Assembly: GCA_964036275.1 (NCBI GenBank)
Contig: OZ038436.1
Location: forward strand, 10,299,404 to 10,363,403
Reading direction: 5' to 3'
DNA: 64,000 bases
From: Litoditis marina
Lineage: Eukaryota > Nematoda > Chromadorea > Rhabditida > Rhabditidae
Shown here: piece after piece, positions 26,531 through 38,965 of the stretch
Numbering within the stretch: the first letter of the stretch is position 1
How the letters are laid out: the number at the start of each line of letters is the position of its first letter
Notes under the pieces: model-generated
What the model saw: the letters and a program-made list of their open reading frames with translations, nothing else
Database searches by the model: none
What the model was told of the DNA's origin: nothing
Translations under genes and position numbers: made by a program

Positions 26531-28756
26531 TCGAATAGCAGGGACACTTCTGTCAACGTGCTCAATTAACTACCCCTACTTTTTATAAAAGACATCAAAA
26601 AGTGTTTCTGTGTGCTACTCTGGTGTCGGATGACACCGAACAATAGGAGGGTGCACATCAAAGTGGCGCCAACAAGGACCCTTCATTATGTTGCGACACA
26701 GCGATAACTTCTTGACACCGTAGCAGCGCCGTTTGACAATGGATCAGACTATTGACAGGCAAAATAGATTACTTGAACGTTGAATACTCGATTAGAAATT
26801 TTTTTTAAAACGATTTCCTTTTTTTCTTTCCGTTGAAACTGAAAATACTTAATATCTTCATTTTGCCTATTCTGGTCTAATTTGAAGACGTTTAACCCAT
26901 GCGACAAAACTCCACCCTAACGCAATTAATGTTTCAAATAAACAATTTCATGAAACATTTCAATACTTCTAGCTTCTCTTCTAACTACTAGACAAAAATA
27001 ACCACCCCAAAAAGATCAATGGCTTCATTAGAAAAAGCCTTCCTAGAGGTTACTGTAAACATCTAGGTAATATTGACACGAATCTCAGCTTTAACTTTCT
27101 ATTCCTAGTTGGAAACGTATACTTGTCTTAGCCAATGCCGTGTAATGTATTGTATTATGTCATCACTTAGCGTATGCATTAGAGCCTTGCCTCAGGGAGT
27201 TACGTACTAGCAGTTATAGGGGGGTTAGGCATAGATGAAAGGCACTCAAAATCACATCTAACTGAGCCGTCAAATCCAATAACGAACTTCTTCATAATAT
27301 AGTACAGAGAATCTCGTAGAAACAGCTCGGTTGTCCATTATGGCCCAGCCTATTATAACAATAATAGTACAATAATCTTTTTATAATAACTGTTTTGTCT
27401 AGTTTGTTTCTAGGAGAGCTCAACGACAATCAAGGGACCAAATTCTACTATATAGTGGTACTGGCAGTGAAACACTGCACCACAAAAAGGGTGAATCATT
27501 GTTGTGGAGTTATGCAACTGAACGAAAAACTTATCAACTTGCCGTGAAAATTAAAGATTATGTTTTTGTGTTTAAACACAGCAACCGATAATCTGAAACA
27601 CTCGAGCTACTGGCAGCAAATGAACGATAATTTTGGATAAAGTAATTTTCGAGAATAGAACTAAGCTTCAAACTACAGCTCAGATTCGTCTTTAGGTTCT
27701 TAAGGTCAGGAACATCGTGTGTATCTCGGCGGTCTTTGATATATTGTTTTGCTGTCTGTCAAACTTTGAGTTTCTAACTAGTCTTTAACAAGATTGAAAG
27801 AGAACTTTGTCTCCAACTTGTTGTAATATCTTTCCGCGTTTGAACCATACTGTCTTTGCAATTTCGACAATGTTTTCCATTTTATTAATTTATCTTATCA
27901 CACGCTTCATTTGCGTAATAAACTCATTCATTCAACTATAGTTATTTCAAATAGAAACTCATCTTTTTCTCATCTTTTTTCATATTTGCACCAAGCGATA
28001 CTCAACTGAAAGAGAGAGAGAGAGCATATTCGGCATTATATACGAGGTGGAACATTTACGTGATTCAAATTTAAAAAGCAACAAATTTTGTTTTAGTGAA
28101 GTTAATAGAAGAATCCCGCACGTTATCATTCCGTTCTCCTTTCCGGTAAACAGTTCTCTCTATGTTTGCACTTCAATTGCATAATGTGTTGGGTATTGTG
28201 TTAATAAGTGTGTAATGACCGAATTATGGTGTTGCAGCATCGTTTCGTCCCACCTTCGAGGACTGCAGCTGCCCCTAAAAGGGTCCACTTGCACATTCGA
28301 CAATTAGGCGATGTAATTGATAGATAATAACATTATTATGAGAGACACTCCACAATTGCCATTCTTGAGTTGTAAAGCTTAATAAGGTTGACCACGTGAA
28401 AATGTACGTGAAAGACTTGATCAAATTCTTAGTTACAACTTACTCCTAAAAAAACCTTCATGTTGTTTTTGGTTCATACAATAGATTCCCCGCGGAGTCA
28501 CGGAATGGCGAGAAACCGATAATTCAACATTGTGTTACGATATATTATACTATCGACGTTGTGCGTGACTTTTCAATTTTTTCTTGTCTAGTTTTCTCTC
28601 TTATCCGAGGCTGATTTCTAAAAGCACGGTTAGCTGACCTTTCACGTAATAAAACCGACGATTTTTTCCTGAGACATAGGTACCTTTTCTTCATAAAACT
28701 CTGACCTTTTGAAAAAAAGTTCACTTCCGTCGTATTTATATATTCAACAAATCCGA
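26531..28756. other. Intergenic stretch without a clear gene
   Basis: A TTGCAG at 28235-28240 is followed by 28 open codons of higher GC (28241-28327) and a stop. It could be a terminal exon, but no partner exon is visible. Otherwise only AT-rich DNA and a short (GA)n at 28011-28024. Confidence 0.35.
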
Positions 28757-29068
28757 GAGCTTTCCTTGATTCCATGAGCTTTTGACATTAATCATATGTC
28801 TAAAACTACTATCTGTTAATCGCGAGATACGTCATGAGATGATCTCACCCCATATTCCAATTAGGCGTGAGCTTTCCTTGATTCCATGAGCTTTAACATT
28901 AATTATATGCTCAAAACTACTATCTGTGACTCATGAGATACGTCATGAGCTCATCTCACCCCACATTTCGAAAAGGCGTGAGCTTTTTACAACAACTATC
29001 CACTCAAAACCACTATCTGCTACTCGCGAGATACGTCACGAGATCCTCTCACCCCATATTCCGAGAGC
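28757..29068. repeat. Three-unit tandem repeat before the homeobox gene
   Basis: Units of about 111 bases start at 28757, 28869 and 28980, the last only 170 bases before the homeobox start codon. Each carries ACTACTATCTG or a close variant, a GAGATACGTCATGAG-type box (CRE-like TACGTCA) and TCTCACCCCA. Position and spacing suggest promoter elements; this is inference. Confidence 0.8.
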
Positions 29069-29148
29069 CAATGAGAAAAGAGGGCGGAGGCCACGCCCCC
29101 TCGTCACGGTGGATTACGGTAGCGTAAGAGACGATTATAGGTGCAAAT

Positions 29149-30213
29149 ATGATGATGACGGAGCAGCAGCCGGTTCGATTCTCCATCGAAGATCTTTTGA
29201 GATCGCACCATGACCTACTGCGATCGATACCCAAGAAGGAAGAGGTGGGACTGTTCAAATATCTACTTTTGGTTCAATATATAATCTAGCAGAAACATTT
29301 CGTTGATGTTCCGATGTCTCAGGATTGTTATGGCGAAGTTCGATGTTCTAATGATTGAGAAATCTTTCGAATGAAATCATTCGTATTTATATGAACATAA
29401 GTAATCTGGCGGACACTTCTCTCTAGCAGGAACTCATCTACTTTATTTGTCAATCTAGTATCGTAGTGGTCAAATAAAACTGGTTGTAACCTAGCAGAAA
29501 CATTCACTTGATGTACAGATATGTTCAGATTTTCGCTTCAATAAGCTTTAACTATTTTTGTTCACCTAAATTGGGATCTGCATATTAGTGAGGTGGCAGT
29601 TCTAAGATACTTGTGATCTGGCAGAAACATTCAGTTCATGATTAGCTGTTTGGATTGTTAAGGGATTTCGAAGTTTTATTTAACATTCGATATGAAAGTA
29701 TCTGATGTGGCAGAAACTTATCATAGATGATGTATCATAAATCCTATATGCGACAAACTAGTATTGTAGTCGTAAGTTCAAACTAGTTGTAACCTAGCAG
29801 AAACATTCAGTTGTTGTTCAGCTGTCTGGCTTGTTCGTTGGTAATTTTACATATTCTAACTATATACTTTCACCTAAAAATTCTAACTCACTGATGCGTT
29901 GGCAACTTCGACCCAGTTGTAACCTTGCAGAAACATTCAGTTCATGTTCAGATGTCTGGATTGTGTATTGGTGATGTTATATTTTTTAACTATTTATTTA
30001 CCTAGAAGGGTTGAGCTTATACTCCAAACTAGTGGTGACCCAACAGAAACATTCAGTTGTCTTTCAGATCTAGTCCGTTTTTTCTCTGGCTTTGACGTTT
30101 TTTTCGCGTTTTCTACTCTGTATCAAGGAAAAAGTTTCAAAACATGTTGCTTATAACTCTCTCTTGTCTTGTTATATCTTTCCATCCGCTCTGTCACTCT
30201 GTTTCTCATTCTC

Positions 30214-30280
<67 letters not shown>

Positions 30281-33200
30281 CTCCCCCTATTACCGTTCAA
30301 TATTTCTTCTTCTCGTTCTATTTCTCTATATACCTACTGGAAGTTATGAATGTTTCTAAAACTGCAGTTGATAATTCTACATATTATTTTCTATATCCAC
30401 ACGCTAGTTTGTATTAGGCCAATTTATATTGACACCATTTTTTTTGATTTTCATAACTACCTACAGTTTCATGAACACGCTGCCCTAACCCCACTTGGGA
30501 ACATCCATTCTTTTCTGTTTTCGCAAAAAGTGGAATCTGACAAAACAAATATTAATGTACTATTTTGAATTGTCACTCAGTTTGAGAACAGGACAAATAG
30601 GGTACTTTTACGAATCTTTCAAATAGTCAGGTGTTATCTGCTGTGTTGTATACGAGAGGTGCTGTGTTGTATGAAGATTCAACCCAACATGCTATCAGTG
30701 CTCCGAAAAACATTTGCGCGAATTATTCGCAGTTAGCAAACTACATTGATTGAGCTGCGCTCACTTTTGTTAGTGAAATCAATACTTTATAAAAAATTAA
30801 TAAAGTTTTGTTTCCAGTCCGAATCCCGATGTGGGCCCTTGCTGCCAGTCGACCTCTCCCTTCCATCCTCTCACAATGAACAATTTCCCCTGTGGCTGGG
30901 ATGCTCCTCCCTTCCCTTCGAACAAAGTCTGCTTCTCGCGCAACGCACTGGTATGTTTTACAGTGACTATATAGTATGAGATTTTCAAGTAGCTCGTTTC
31001 GCCTTTTCCCCATTTAATTTCGAGTAATTAACAGTTTTCGATGTAGTTTTTTGGTTTTATTCTAAATTGTCATTATCAAAAGCTTGTTCAATATCGAAAA
31101 ATTTTATCTTTGCAAAAACTAATCGCAAAATCACTAACATACTTATCACTGACATAGATCATTTTGTCATACAGGTATGGTTTTTTTATAAAGCGCGTAA
31201 GTAGTGGACGCATAGAAACAAAGTAAAACTATTAATTTTGAAGTAGTTTTGAAATTCTAAATAAAAACATTTCTATCGCATAATAATGAAATATTGGAAA
31301 AGTTATCAAGAAGTAAAATATCCGATTGTACACATTTTTCTTGGAATTTTTGTACTTATTGTTATAAGTGAACCAATTTGTAACTTTGAGGTATTTACGC
31401 ACGTTTCTCATTCATAATCAATATTTGTTCCACGTCGATTTGAAGCACATAACATGTTTGTTTTTTCCATAACAATAACATGTTTTTTTTCTTCAAATAA
31501 TGAATAATGAACTAACATAAATACATAATATACCGAATTTTAACATCCATTAATGTCCTCATTTCAGTTCTGCCCCAACTGTGGGCTGCGGCGGCCACCA
31601 GTGATGCTCTGAGGTTGGCAGCTACCAGCAAATCATACAGAAGGTTCGTCACTTATTTTCAATACACATTCATAGTCAAGTGAATACAACGTCACATGCG
31701 AAAACACTACGGAATCAAGGTTTGTAAGTTTGACCAATCTTTTGACCAGGGGGGGGGAGGGGGGTAAAGTAGCATGGCTCATTTCTATGCTACTAAACGA
31801 TTGCGAGGTAAAGATACAAAAACGCCGATTGATAACATGAGAATTCTCTTCAAAACTTGGGCATTCTCGAAAACGAACGGGCACATACGATTTACCTCCG
31901 TTTATGCTGTGCAAATGGTTACCGAGGTTTTTTGATGATACGTAACGCATTTTTGGCTGGTACAGCTTTTGTAATTATGATTGCTGTTTCTCGGAACTGA
32001 TAAAATCATCTTGTCCCCCTACTTTGTAAATGTAAGTAGCCATTTAAGTTACCTTTCCGAACTTTCGATGAAAAATTATAAACTTGTAATACGCTTGTTT
32101 TTGAAGCAGCAGAAGTTTCCATCGTAAACAAACCAGGACCATAAGAACTATCGAAAAGCAAGCCAGATATCACTCATGTGAAATTTGCTCAAGTAACTCA
32201 CATAGCTACTTGAGCCCCCAAATACGGGCGCTGGTGCAATTAATGACACTGACATGTTTCACACATTCCACTTAACGAAGTGTTCGATAATAAGTTTTAT
32301 TCGTTTTGAGCAAACATCTGTAGTAGACTATCAAGGTGTAGCGACGTGGAAATTTGCGTAACCGAATGAAACTACAAAATGGAGAAAATGAAAATCTTTC
32401 CTGTTTCAAATACACTTCGACGCTGTATCTCAGGGGTAGTCAAATGTACGCTTACACATCAAAATACTGGGAACCTTGTCAAAAGTGCACAGAGTTCAAA
32501 TTATAAACACATCGAAACTACATAAAATGATCCCCCACTTGAGGAGAAATATGTTCAGTATCTAGAGCGAGTGCTTATTCTGTTAAGCGAATGTGTTTGC
32601 AGTCCGATTCCGCTGTGTTTGAAGCGGAGCAATGTCCTGTTCGAGACCAAACTACGACTTTATAGTTATATCCAGAAAAAATATAATTTTTTAGGCGAAA
32701 AGCTCGCACGGTTTTTTCGGACCAGCAACTACAGGGACTGGAGAAAAGATTCGAGACACAGCGATATTTGAGCACACCGGAGAGAATCGAACTCGCCAAT
32801 GCCTTGAATCTCAGCGAGACGCAGGTGATCTAGAGTTTATATTGTAGATGAAACATTTGAGTGCACTCTGAATGTTTTTTATTTTACTTTACTCAACGAT
32901 TTCGGAACTGGCCAGATAGTACTTATACTGCAGATGTAACATTTGTGTGTACTCTCCTTTTTCATTTGAAACTATTCGAAGAGATTTCAAGTTTCCTATT
33001 TCCATAAAATTTTGGAAAATTTGCTTTTACAGTGAAGTTTGTCTCAAAAATATATGGTTCGACTTATCATTAGACTAATCAATAGCTTGGAATGGTGAAT
33101 TTTGTGATTTTGTGAGGTGTTTGTTCAATTCAGTTTATCGTTTGAACATATTATCAAATAATTATTATATTCCGATTCAATCGTTTAATAGAATTAGTCA

Positions 33201-34047
33201 CATTCTCCAATAATCCCGACATTGAGGTCGTTTAGTATGGTAAACTGTGAAAATGACACGATTAGAACGGAATTTACATATTTAATATCGAAATAGCCCC
33301 ATGCAGAGTAACGGCCACCAACACACAATATACTATCAGAGATTCCGGGGAAAACAAAACTTCCCTTAAAGTTTTCTCCTACTTTTCTAAAATTAGTTTT
33401 TGTTTCCTGTTGGAAGAAGGAAATTAGACACAGAACCTCAAATTCACCGAAAAGCAACTTTATACTTTCAAATTTTACTCCGTACCAGCTTTCAGCTCGG
33501 ATTGAAGTCGAAAAAATCGGAAATTTCCGACCCAGTTTCAAGAAACAATATGTATAGTTCACACCATTTCTACTGAGACTCCTACAGTAACCTTACAAAC
33601 TTCCCGAAGGCTGTTACGAAGCTCAAAACGTAGTTCATGGGAAATTGTTCTGTATATTTACTCTACTTGAAGTAGAGACGTACGAAAATCCTCAACTTCT
33701 CAGATCAAAAGTGAGTGAGCAAAACGGCTTGGAAGTTTCGAACTCCTACTGTAGGAGACTCAGTAGAAATGGAAAAGACTATAGCTCGACTCAAACAGCC
33801 CGCGGAACTAATGCAAAACACACAAGAAACCGCTTCGAACAGTTATTTTTCAAAATACTCCATAATTTCTTCAAGTACACTTAATTATGTTCATTCGAAC
33901 ATAACTATTGTCAATCAAACATAATTTTAATTTCAGGTGAAGACGTGGTTCCAAAACCGTCGAATGAAGCACAAGAAGGTCGTTCGACGTGACAATTCAG
34001 ACGAGCAGGAAGAAGACGTGGAAGACTGGGCAGAAACACGCAACTAG
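29149..34047 (+). CDS. bsx-like: BSX/brain-specific homeobox-class transcription factor, 181 residues
   Basis: Exons 29149-29244, 30818-30950, 31568-31643, 32695-32824, 33937-34047 (TAG). Phases match and the total is 546 bases. Three ATGs in a row open the frame; I use the first. The N-terminus has FSIEDLLRS, like the EH1-type repressor motif seen in many homeodomain proteins. The homeodomain covers residues 102-161, begins [14 protein letters not shown], and has helix 3 [14 protein letters not shown] with W149, F150, Q151 and N152 at positions 48-51. [20 protein letters not shown] is typical of the BSX/bsh class, against the NK and BarH relatives. An acidic tail follows. The protein should act in the nucleus as a DNA-binding regulator, in other animals in neural cells. 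The 3' UTR may reach AATAAA at 34707. Confidence 0.92.
29286..30085. repeat. Degenerate tandem repeat in homeobox intron 1
   Basis: Six or seven units of roughly 100-190 bases share GTAACCTAGCAGAAACATTC, AGTT.ATGTTCAGATGTCTGG and CTAACT. They fill the start of the first intron, right after the donor. Confidence 0.7.
30218..30273. repeat. (CT)n microsatellite
   Basis: CT run in homeobox intron 1. Confidence 0.95.
33552..33783. repeat. MITE-B copy 3
   Basis: Best-preserved arms of the family: CTACTGAGACTCCTACAGTA and its near-perfect inverse at the right end, followed by GAAATGGAAAAGACTATA. It lies in intron 4 of the homeobox gene. Confidence 0.8.
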
Positions 34048-34706
34048 TTGATATTCTCACGTAGAAAACATGAGAAAAAAATGTGAAAACTAGTACAACT
34101 TGTGTTTGGCAAAAAGTTTGCGTTGAGTAACTTTTTACGTAAAAAAAGTGTGAAAAATAGTTCCCGAATGTTCTAGTGAAAAGAACCTAGTGGTTCAGAC
34201 AAGTTCATTTTTCACGTTTTTCACGTATGTTACAATACAAGACTGAACTCAAGACGGCCAATCTATGATTTGGTTGTCTGTATCGCATTCCAATGTTTCA
34301 GTTCTAGTTATTGAGTGCAAGCGAGTTGAATTTATTTGTTTCATTTTCCTCACATTCTTTGCAATTTTAGTCAGCAGTCGATACTTAAAACAATATATAT
34401 AGCGATTGTGTTTTCTTTATATGATATACAATCAAAAACTTGAAAATAGAGCAGATACCCGGCCCAGAAACATTGAAGAAATGTAATTGAACACAGTTTC
34501 AACGAGATGAGTGTTTTCTGTATATATACTATTCTCTATATTTCTCAGTTGTATGTATACATTTCCCGCGAAACGTGAGAAAAGTACACATAATTCTGAT
34601 AAAATGCGTTCCCGTATATTTTCACGTTTCACGTTTTCCTTTCACCTCTCCTGTCACCGGTATTTCCCAATATATTTTGTTTTATCGTCTGTGTGAATAC
34701 ATAACT

Positions 34707-34712
34707 AATAAA
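34707..34712 (+). terminator. Possible poly(A) signal of the homeobox gene
   Basis: AATAAA 660 bases past the stop. It implies a long 3' UTR; nearer weak variants may be used instead. Confidence 0.35.
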
Positions 34713-35164
34713 TGCATAGCTTCAATGAAGCTCATTTGTACGGAGTTGAATATAAAATCCTGATCATCTAACAAAACTTGTAGTTGGAATGTGCATAGAG
34801 GTTACAAACGAGCATGTACTCTTTAAAGTGGTGTGATTTTTGGAGATGCTACTTGTTTGAAAATGGTGCGTAGTTGAATGTCGCACACAGTATTTATGAC
34901 GAGAGTGTCTGAACGGCCATACTCGGTAACTTTATATAAATTAAACCTCGAAAACTGCTCTGATCACATTTGCACTATCTTGCGGTTGAAAAAAAATTCA
35001 AAAATAGAAAAAATGAAGAAAAATTGTGATATAAACTCATAATAAAAACGCATTCATCATCGATATAAAATAGCATTAATGGACTGCTCAAAGCCCCTTC
35101 TTAATATGACGAAAACAAAATACAATTATGGTTTTTGATTTTGCTTTTTTCAGACTTTTAGAAA

Positions 35165-35360
35165 GAAGTATAGGGTTTGTCAAACCGTTGTGGACACCGT
35201 ACCATCGATTTTGTATGGGACGGGGTTTGGCAAGCGGCCAGTTCGTCTGCGTATCATTGATCTACACACTCTCTCAACTTCTGGCAGATAATCAACGACC
35301 GATCGCCCCGCATCGCTCAATCAATTGAACCCTCTGCTGTCTTTATGGGGAAAATGGCGA
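35165..35360 (+). repeat. Dispersed repeat R, copy 3
   Basis: Closest in sequence to copy 1, from TTTGTCAAACCGTTGTGGAC to GGGGAAAATGGCGA. Confidence 0.75.
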
Positions 35361-35570
35361 ATATATGTTAATTTACCCTCCGGGACCGAGTACACGAGCC
35401 ATGACAATCAGGTTAGTTAACTTTTCTGATGATGAAAGAGCTGTATGTGCTGTGTATTGAATAACTTGGAACCTTATATACAGTTCGTGAAACGTTCGAG
35501 AACGCAACTATCGGTTCAGAACCAATTTAATCATTTTAAAAAACACTATGCTTCAGAATTGCAGAAGTTA

Positions 35571-35704
35571 TACTATAAGTCAATTGAATAGTCACGTAGA
35601 CTCATCATCCTAAAGAGGGATCGTGCGCTTTGTCATTGCAAGTTTCTGAATTCCGATGTGTTCAACATGTTTTACGTGATTGTGCAATTGACTAATATAA
35701 TACT
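35571..35704 (-). repeat. MITE-A copy 9
   Basis: Complete copy with both terminal arms (ATAAGTCAATTGAATAGTCA and TGTGCAATTGACTAATAT). Confidence 0.75.
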
Positions 35705-37415
35705 TGCGGAATCAATTTATGGTTCCAATCATTCCTGAATTAGACCACGACAACGTGACATTTCAGGCGATTTTTCACCATGTTGATATTTTCCGAAACA
35801 CTAAAAAAAATTAGGTTAACCTTTCTTACAGAATGTGGGTGGAAATTCTTCTCATAAACCCTGATATTAACGTGAAGTATTATCATTTAGAATTTTGTTC
35901 GCACGCTGGCAAAGTTTCGGTGAAAATAGGGAGAGGTAGATGACAATATGGTTCGCAAAAGTGCCAACCTTATATAGAACAGGCGCAACATTTGGACGCC
36001 CTTCACCCAACTGAAATGAGCGAGCTGCAGAATATGCAGTGCTTTACCGTTAAAACGTCCTAAACATGATATACATGATCTACGAGCAACTTTTCGGTCC
36101 CATTTGCATCACACGCTCATATGTTGAACCCAAAAAAGAGGATGAACAGTGTTCAATACTGTTCATTAATAAAACTAAACACACCACATCTTTACATTCA
36201 TTTTCCAAAGTTAGTAGAAACTTTTTAAACAATAACACAAGTTGAAGATGTTAAATCGATCACCCTTCCGAGAAGAGTACACAAGAAATGACAATGCGCA
36301 TTCATTCACAAAATTGCGTATGAAATTAACGGAACATCATGAACCGTTCAATGAAACATTTGACAGCGCAACTGTCACTGAGATGTCAAACAATGAAACT
36401 ATGGCTCAGAATTGAGAAAAAGTTTGCGGGGAAAACACATGTTCGTTTGATGGAGCTTTCACACTGAAGATGAGTACATCGGAGTTTTTCATCAGTTGAA
36501 GTCATATTCGAAACTTCGGGGGGTTATCAGATATGAAATGTGAGCCGTATGAATCAACTGAGTTTTGTTCTGTGAGCGGTGCGAGCAAGGAATTGAGCAC
36601 AATTAGTCCTGACTATTCTGAAACAAAAATTGGAGTGGCACGTTCTTATGGGTAGAGGCGAAAGGTACCAGTTTTTCATACTGTTTCTCTCTTCGTTTCT
36701 CTGGTTTGTTCTGCTTTTCTGAGTTTAAACTCATTATATGTTTGCGTGATACACTGAGAGGTGAGAAATGCGTATGCAGTTTTTATCCAGTGTTTATCCA
36801 AGAGATATAGGGTAATCGTTAGGGAACTCTCGTACGCCTTACATCAAGCAGGTGCAACATTCGAACGCATTTTACATACTAAAATAGGCAATATCAACCA
36901 AATGTAGCGACTCAGAGCTAAAAATGACTCGGACATGATCGACTAACTTGTCGAACTGGAAAAACTGAATCTTCTATTACTCGGTCAACAAAAAAAGGAC
37001 TACCATCAAAAAACTCTCTAAGACTTATGTTCATTCCTCATGCCTAATTGAGCAGATTTTATTCAATTGCTACTGGATTCGTAGTTTAACGCACGTTTCA
37101 CGTTTTGATACCTCGACCCGGAAAGTTCACAATCATCTTGAACTTTGTACTCTGATCAACGCCTCTTTACTCCTTCTCAGGATATTACCAAAAATTAGAT
37201 TCGCATTCATACGTTGGAAACTGGGACTATCAGACAAACACGCCCTGAGTCCCAAAACACAAAAATATTTGTACGATTGTCGCGAGGCATCGATTCTAGT
37301 TTGTGAATTTAACAATGTTTATTTGTTCAACATTGTTTTAATACATGTTGTTAAAGTTCGAGGAATATGGCAGCACGTTGTAAGAGTGGAAGTATATGCA
37401 GTAAACCGTAAACGT

Positions 37416-37723
37416 ATTAGTATAAAAAACGAGTGTAAAGAAAGTAAAGATTAGTTTTGGATAATTATGTACAAGAAATATAAAAGAAGTCCAATAAAAA
37501 TATTTTGAGGAAAACTCTAATCTCGCTCGGTTTAGAATTTCAAAAAAGGATACCGAGTTTTTGGTTGTCGGAAGAAAACTTCTGACTGCGACTCACAATA
37601 ATCTAGCTTATACTCCGTTGTTTTCAAGAGAAGCGAGATTAGCATTTTCCTCAAAATATTTTTATTGGACATAATTATCCAAAACTAATCTTTACTTTCT
37701 TTACACTCGTTTTTTATACTAAT
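37416..37723. repeat. Foldback element, arms about 85-110 bases
   Basis: The left arm (ATTAGTATAAAAAACGAGTG ... ATTTTGAGGAAAACTCTAAT) and right arm are inverse copies. The right arm lacks about 20 bases present in the left. About 105 bases of unrelated DNA form the loop. Confidence 0.85.
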
Positions 37724-37904
37724 TGAACTCTTTTTCTATGGTTACGAAGTAACGGTCATTTTTGATAAAAAATGATATTTTTGAACAATAAGCTAAACAA
37801 GGAATGTTATGTTTTTCTATTGGAGTTTTAAACCGTGCCGTAATGCAGAACGTTTGGTGTAGTTGTAACCTCGTTCAAGTGATAGCAAATTTTCCACTCT
37901 AGAC

Positions 37905-37975
37905 TCCAGGCAGGAATCGAACCTCCGTTCGCCGTGCGTGAATAGAGAATTTATCCAATCCGCCAATCAGACATG
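37905..37975 (-). repeat. tRNA-like repeat S4
   Basis: On the minus strand, TTGGCGGATTGGATAAATTC is A-box-like and GGAGGTTCGATTCCTGCC B-box-like. The T stem pairs at four of five positions but no acceptor stem is found, so it is a tRNA relic or SINE head. Confidence 0.45.
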
Positions 37976-38268
37976 TGAATAGGAGTGAAAACCAAGCTGT
38001 ACCCGCCTGTCATGAGTTCTTCATTGAAAAACGTTTTCCTACTACACGTTAAACTCTTCTTTCATTTTTATTTTGACGAAACCGGTCTATCCATGATTTT
38101 TTGCGAGACCATTTTCGGCTTTCCCACACGTAATATTCAAATTTCAGACACACCTGGAAAATACGTATATCTCAACTTTTTTAGAGCTTTTCAATAATGT
38201 AAAAATTTTGGGAATAAGTTAATTTTGTGCGAAACTATGCCGAGATTTGAGGAGGCGGACACTTTTGT

Positions 38269-38302
38269 CGCCGGCGCCGCCGCCGCCGCCGCCGCCGCCG
38301 CC
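38269..38302. repeat. (CCG)n triplet repeat
   Basis: About ten GCC units, an unusual GC-rich island in AT-rich DNA. On the minus strand it reads as an alanine run in an unsupported frame. Confidence 0.9.
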
Positions 38303-38494
38303 CCGCACGGAAGCCATTTTTGCGAGACGTTGGGCCCTCTAACTCCTCTCAATAAATAACTACTTGGAAAGTGAACTTGGTATCTTGTAGACGTGTTGCC
38401 CTTCAGTGATTCATGCAAAAATCTAAGAAAATGGTCGACGTACTTTGAAAAAAATTGTAATAATCTGTTTTGTAATGTCTGCAGACCTTTGAAC

Positions 38495-38532
38495 AAAAAC
38501 AAATCTGCTCAGCGCTCCGCGCTGCGCACGAT
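38495..38532. repeat. GCGC-rich palindromic repeat G, copy 2
   Basis: AAAACAAATCTGCTCAGCGC followed by TCCGCGCTGCGCACG. Confidence 0.65.
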
Positions 38533-38754
38533 TCGGTTTACACGATCAGTACACTCAGAAGTCCTAAGTTACACAAAAAAATGTTTACAAACAAAGTTGA
38601 TCCGATATTCATTGTTTCAATCGTTCAAATAACATATAAGACGCTGCAATTTATATGTCCCCACAAGAAAAACTTGAAAATCACTTTTTCGCTCATCGTT
38701 GTGTATTTTACTCCGATGCATCAGATATTATACTGTGAATCGCTGAAAAACAAA

Positions 38755-38965
38755 TATTGCATCAACCATGTGTAAAACCACACCGCCAAGTACATGCAAA
38801 CATGGATCAAGATCGTATACACATATTCGTTAGAATCAAAAATGTGCAAATAGTGGTGTGCACAAAAACGGTAGATCCTGAAATATGTACACATAACGTA
38901 CACAAATGTAGTACTACGGAAAATGTGTACATGCACAAATTCTTTACTACGAATACTGTGCATAA
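38755..38965. repeat. Degenerate minisatellite
   Basis: Roughly 30-40-base units around TGTACACA, TGTGCACAAA and ACTACGAAT-like words. Frames through it look periodic for that reason. Confidence 0.5.

Noticed and set aside
28241..28327. Possible terminal exon after TTGCAG
   Set aside because: Only 28 codons, no partner exon found, no recognised motif.
38191..38502. Minus-strand frame with an alanine run
   Set aside because: The run comes from a CCG triplet repeat and the rest overlaps dispersed repeat sequence.
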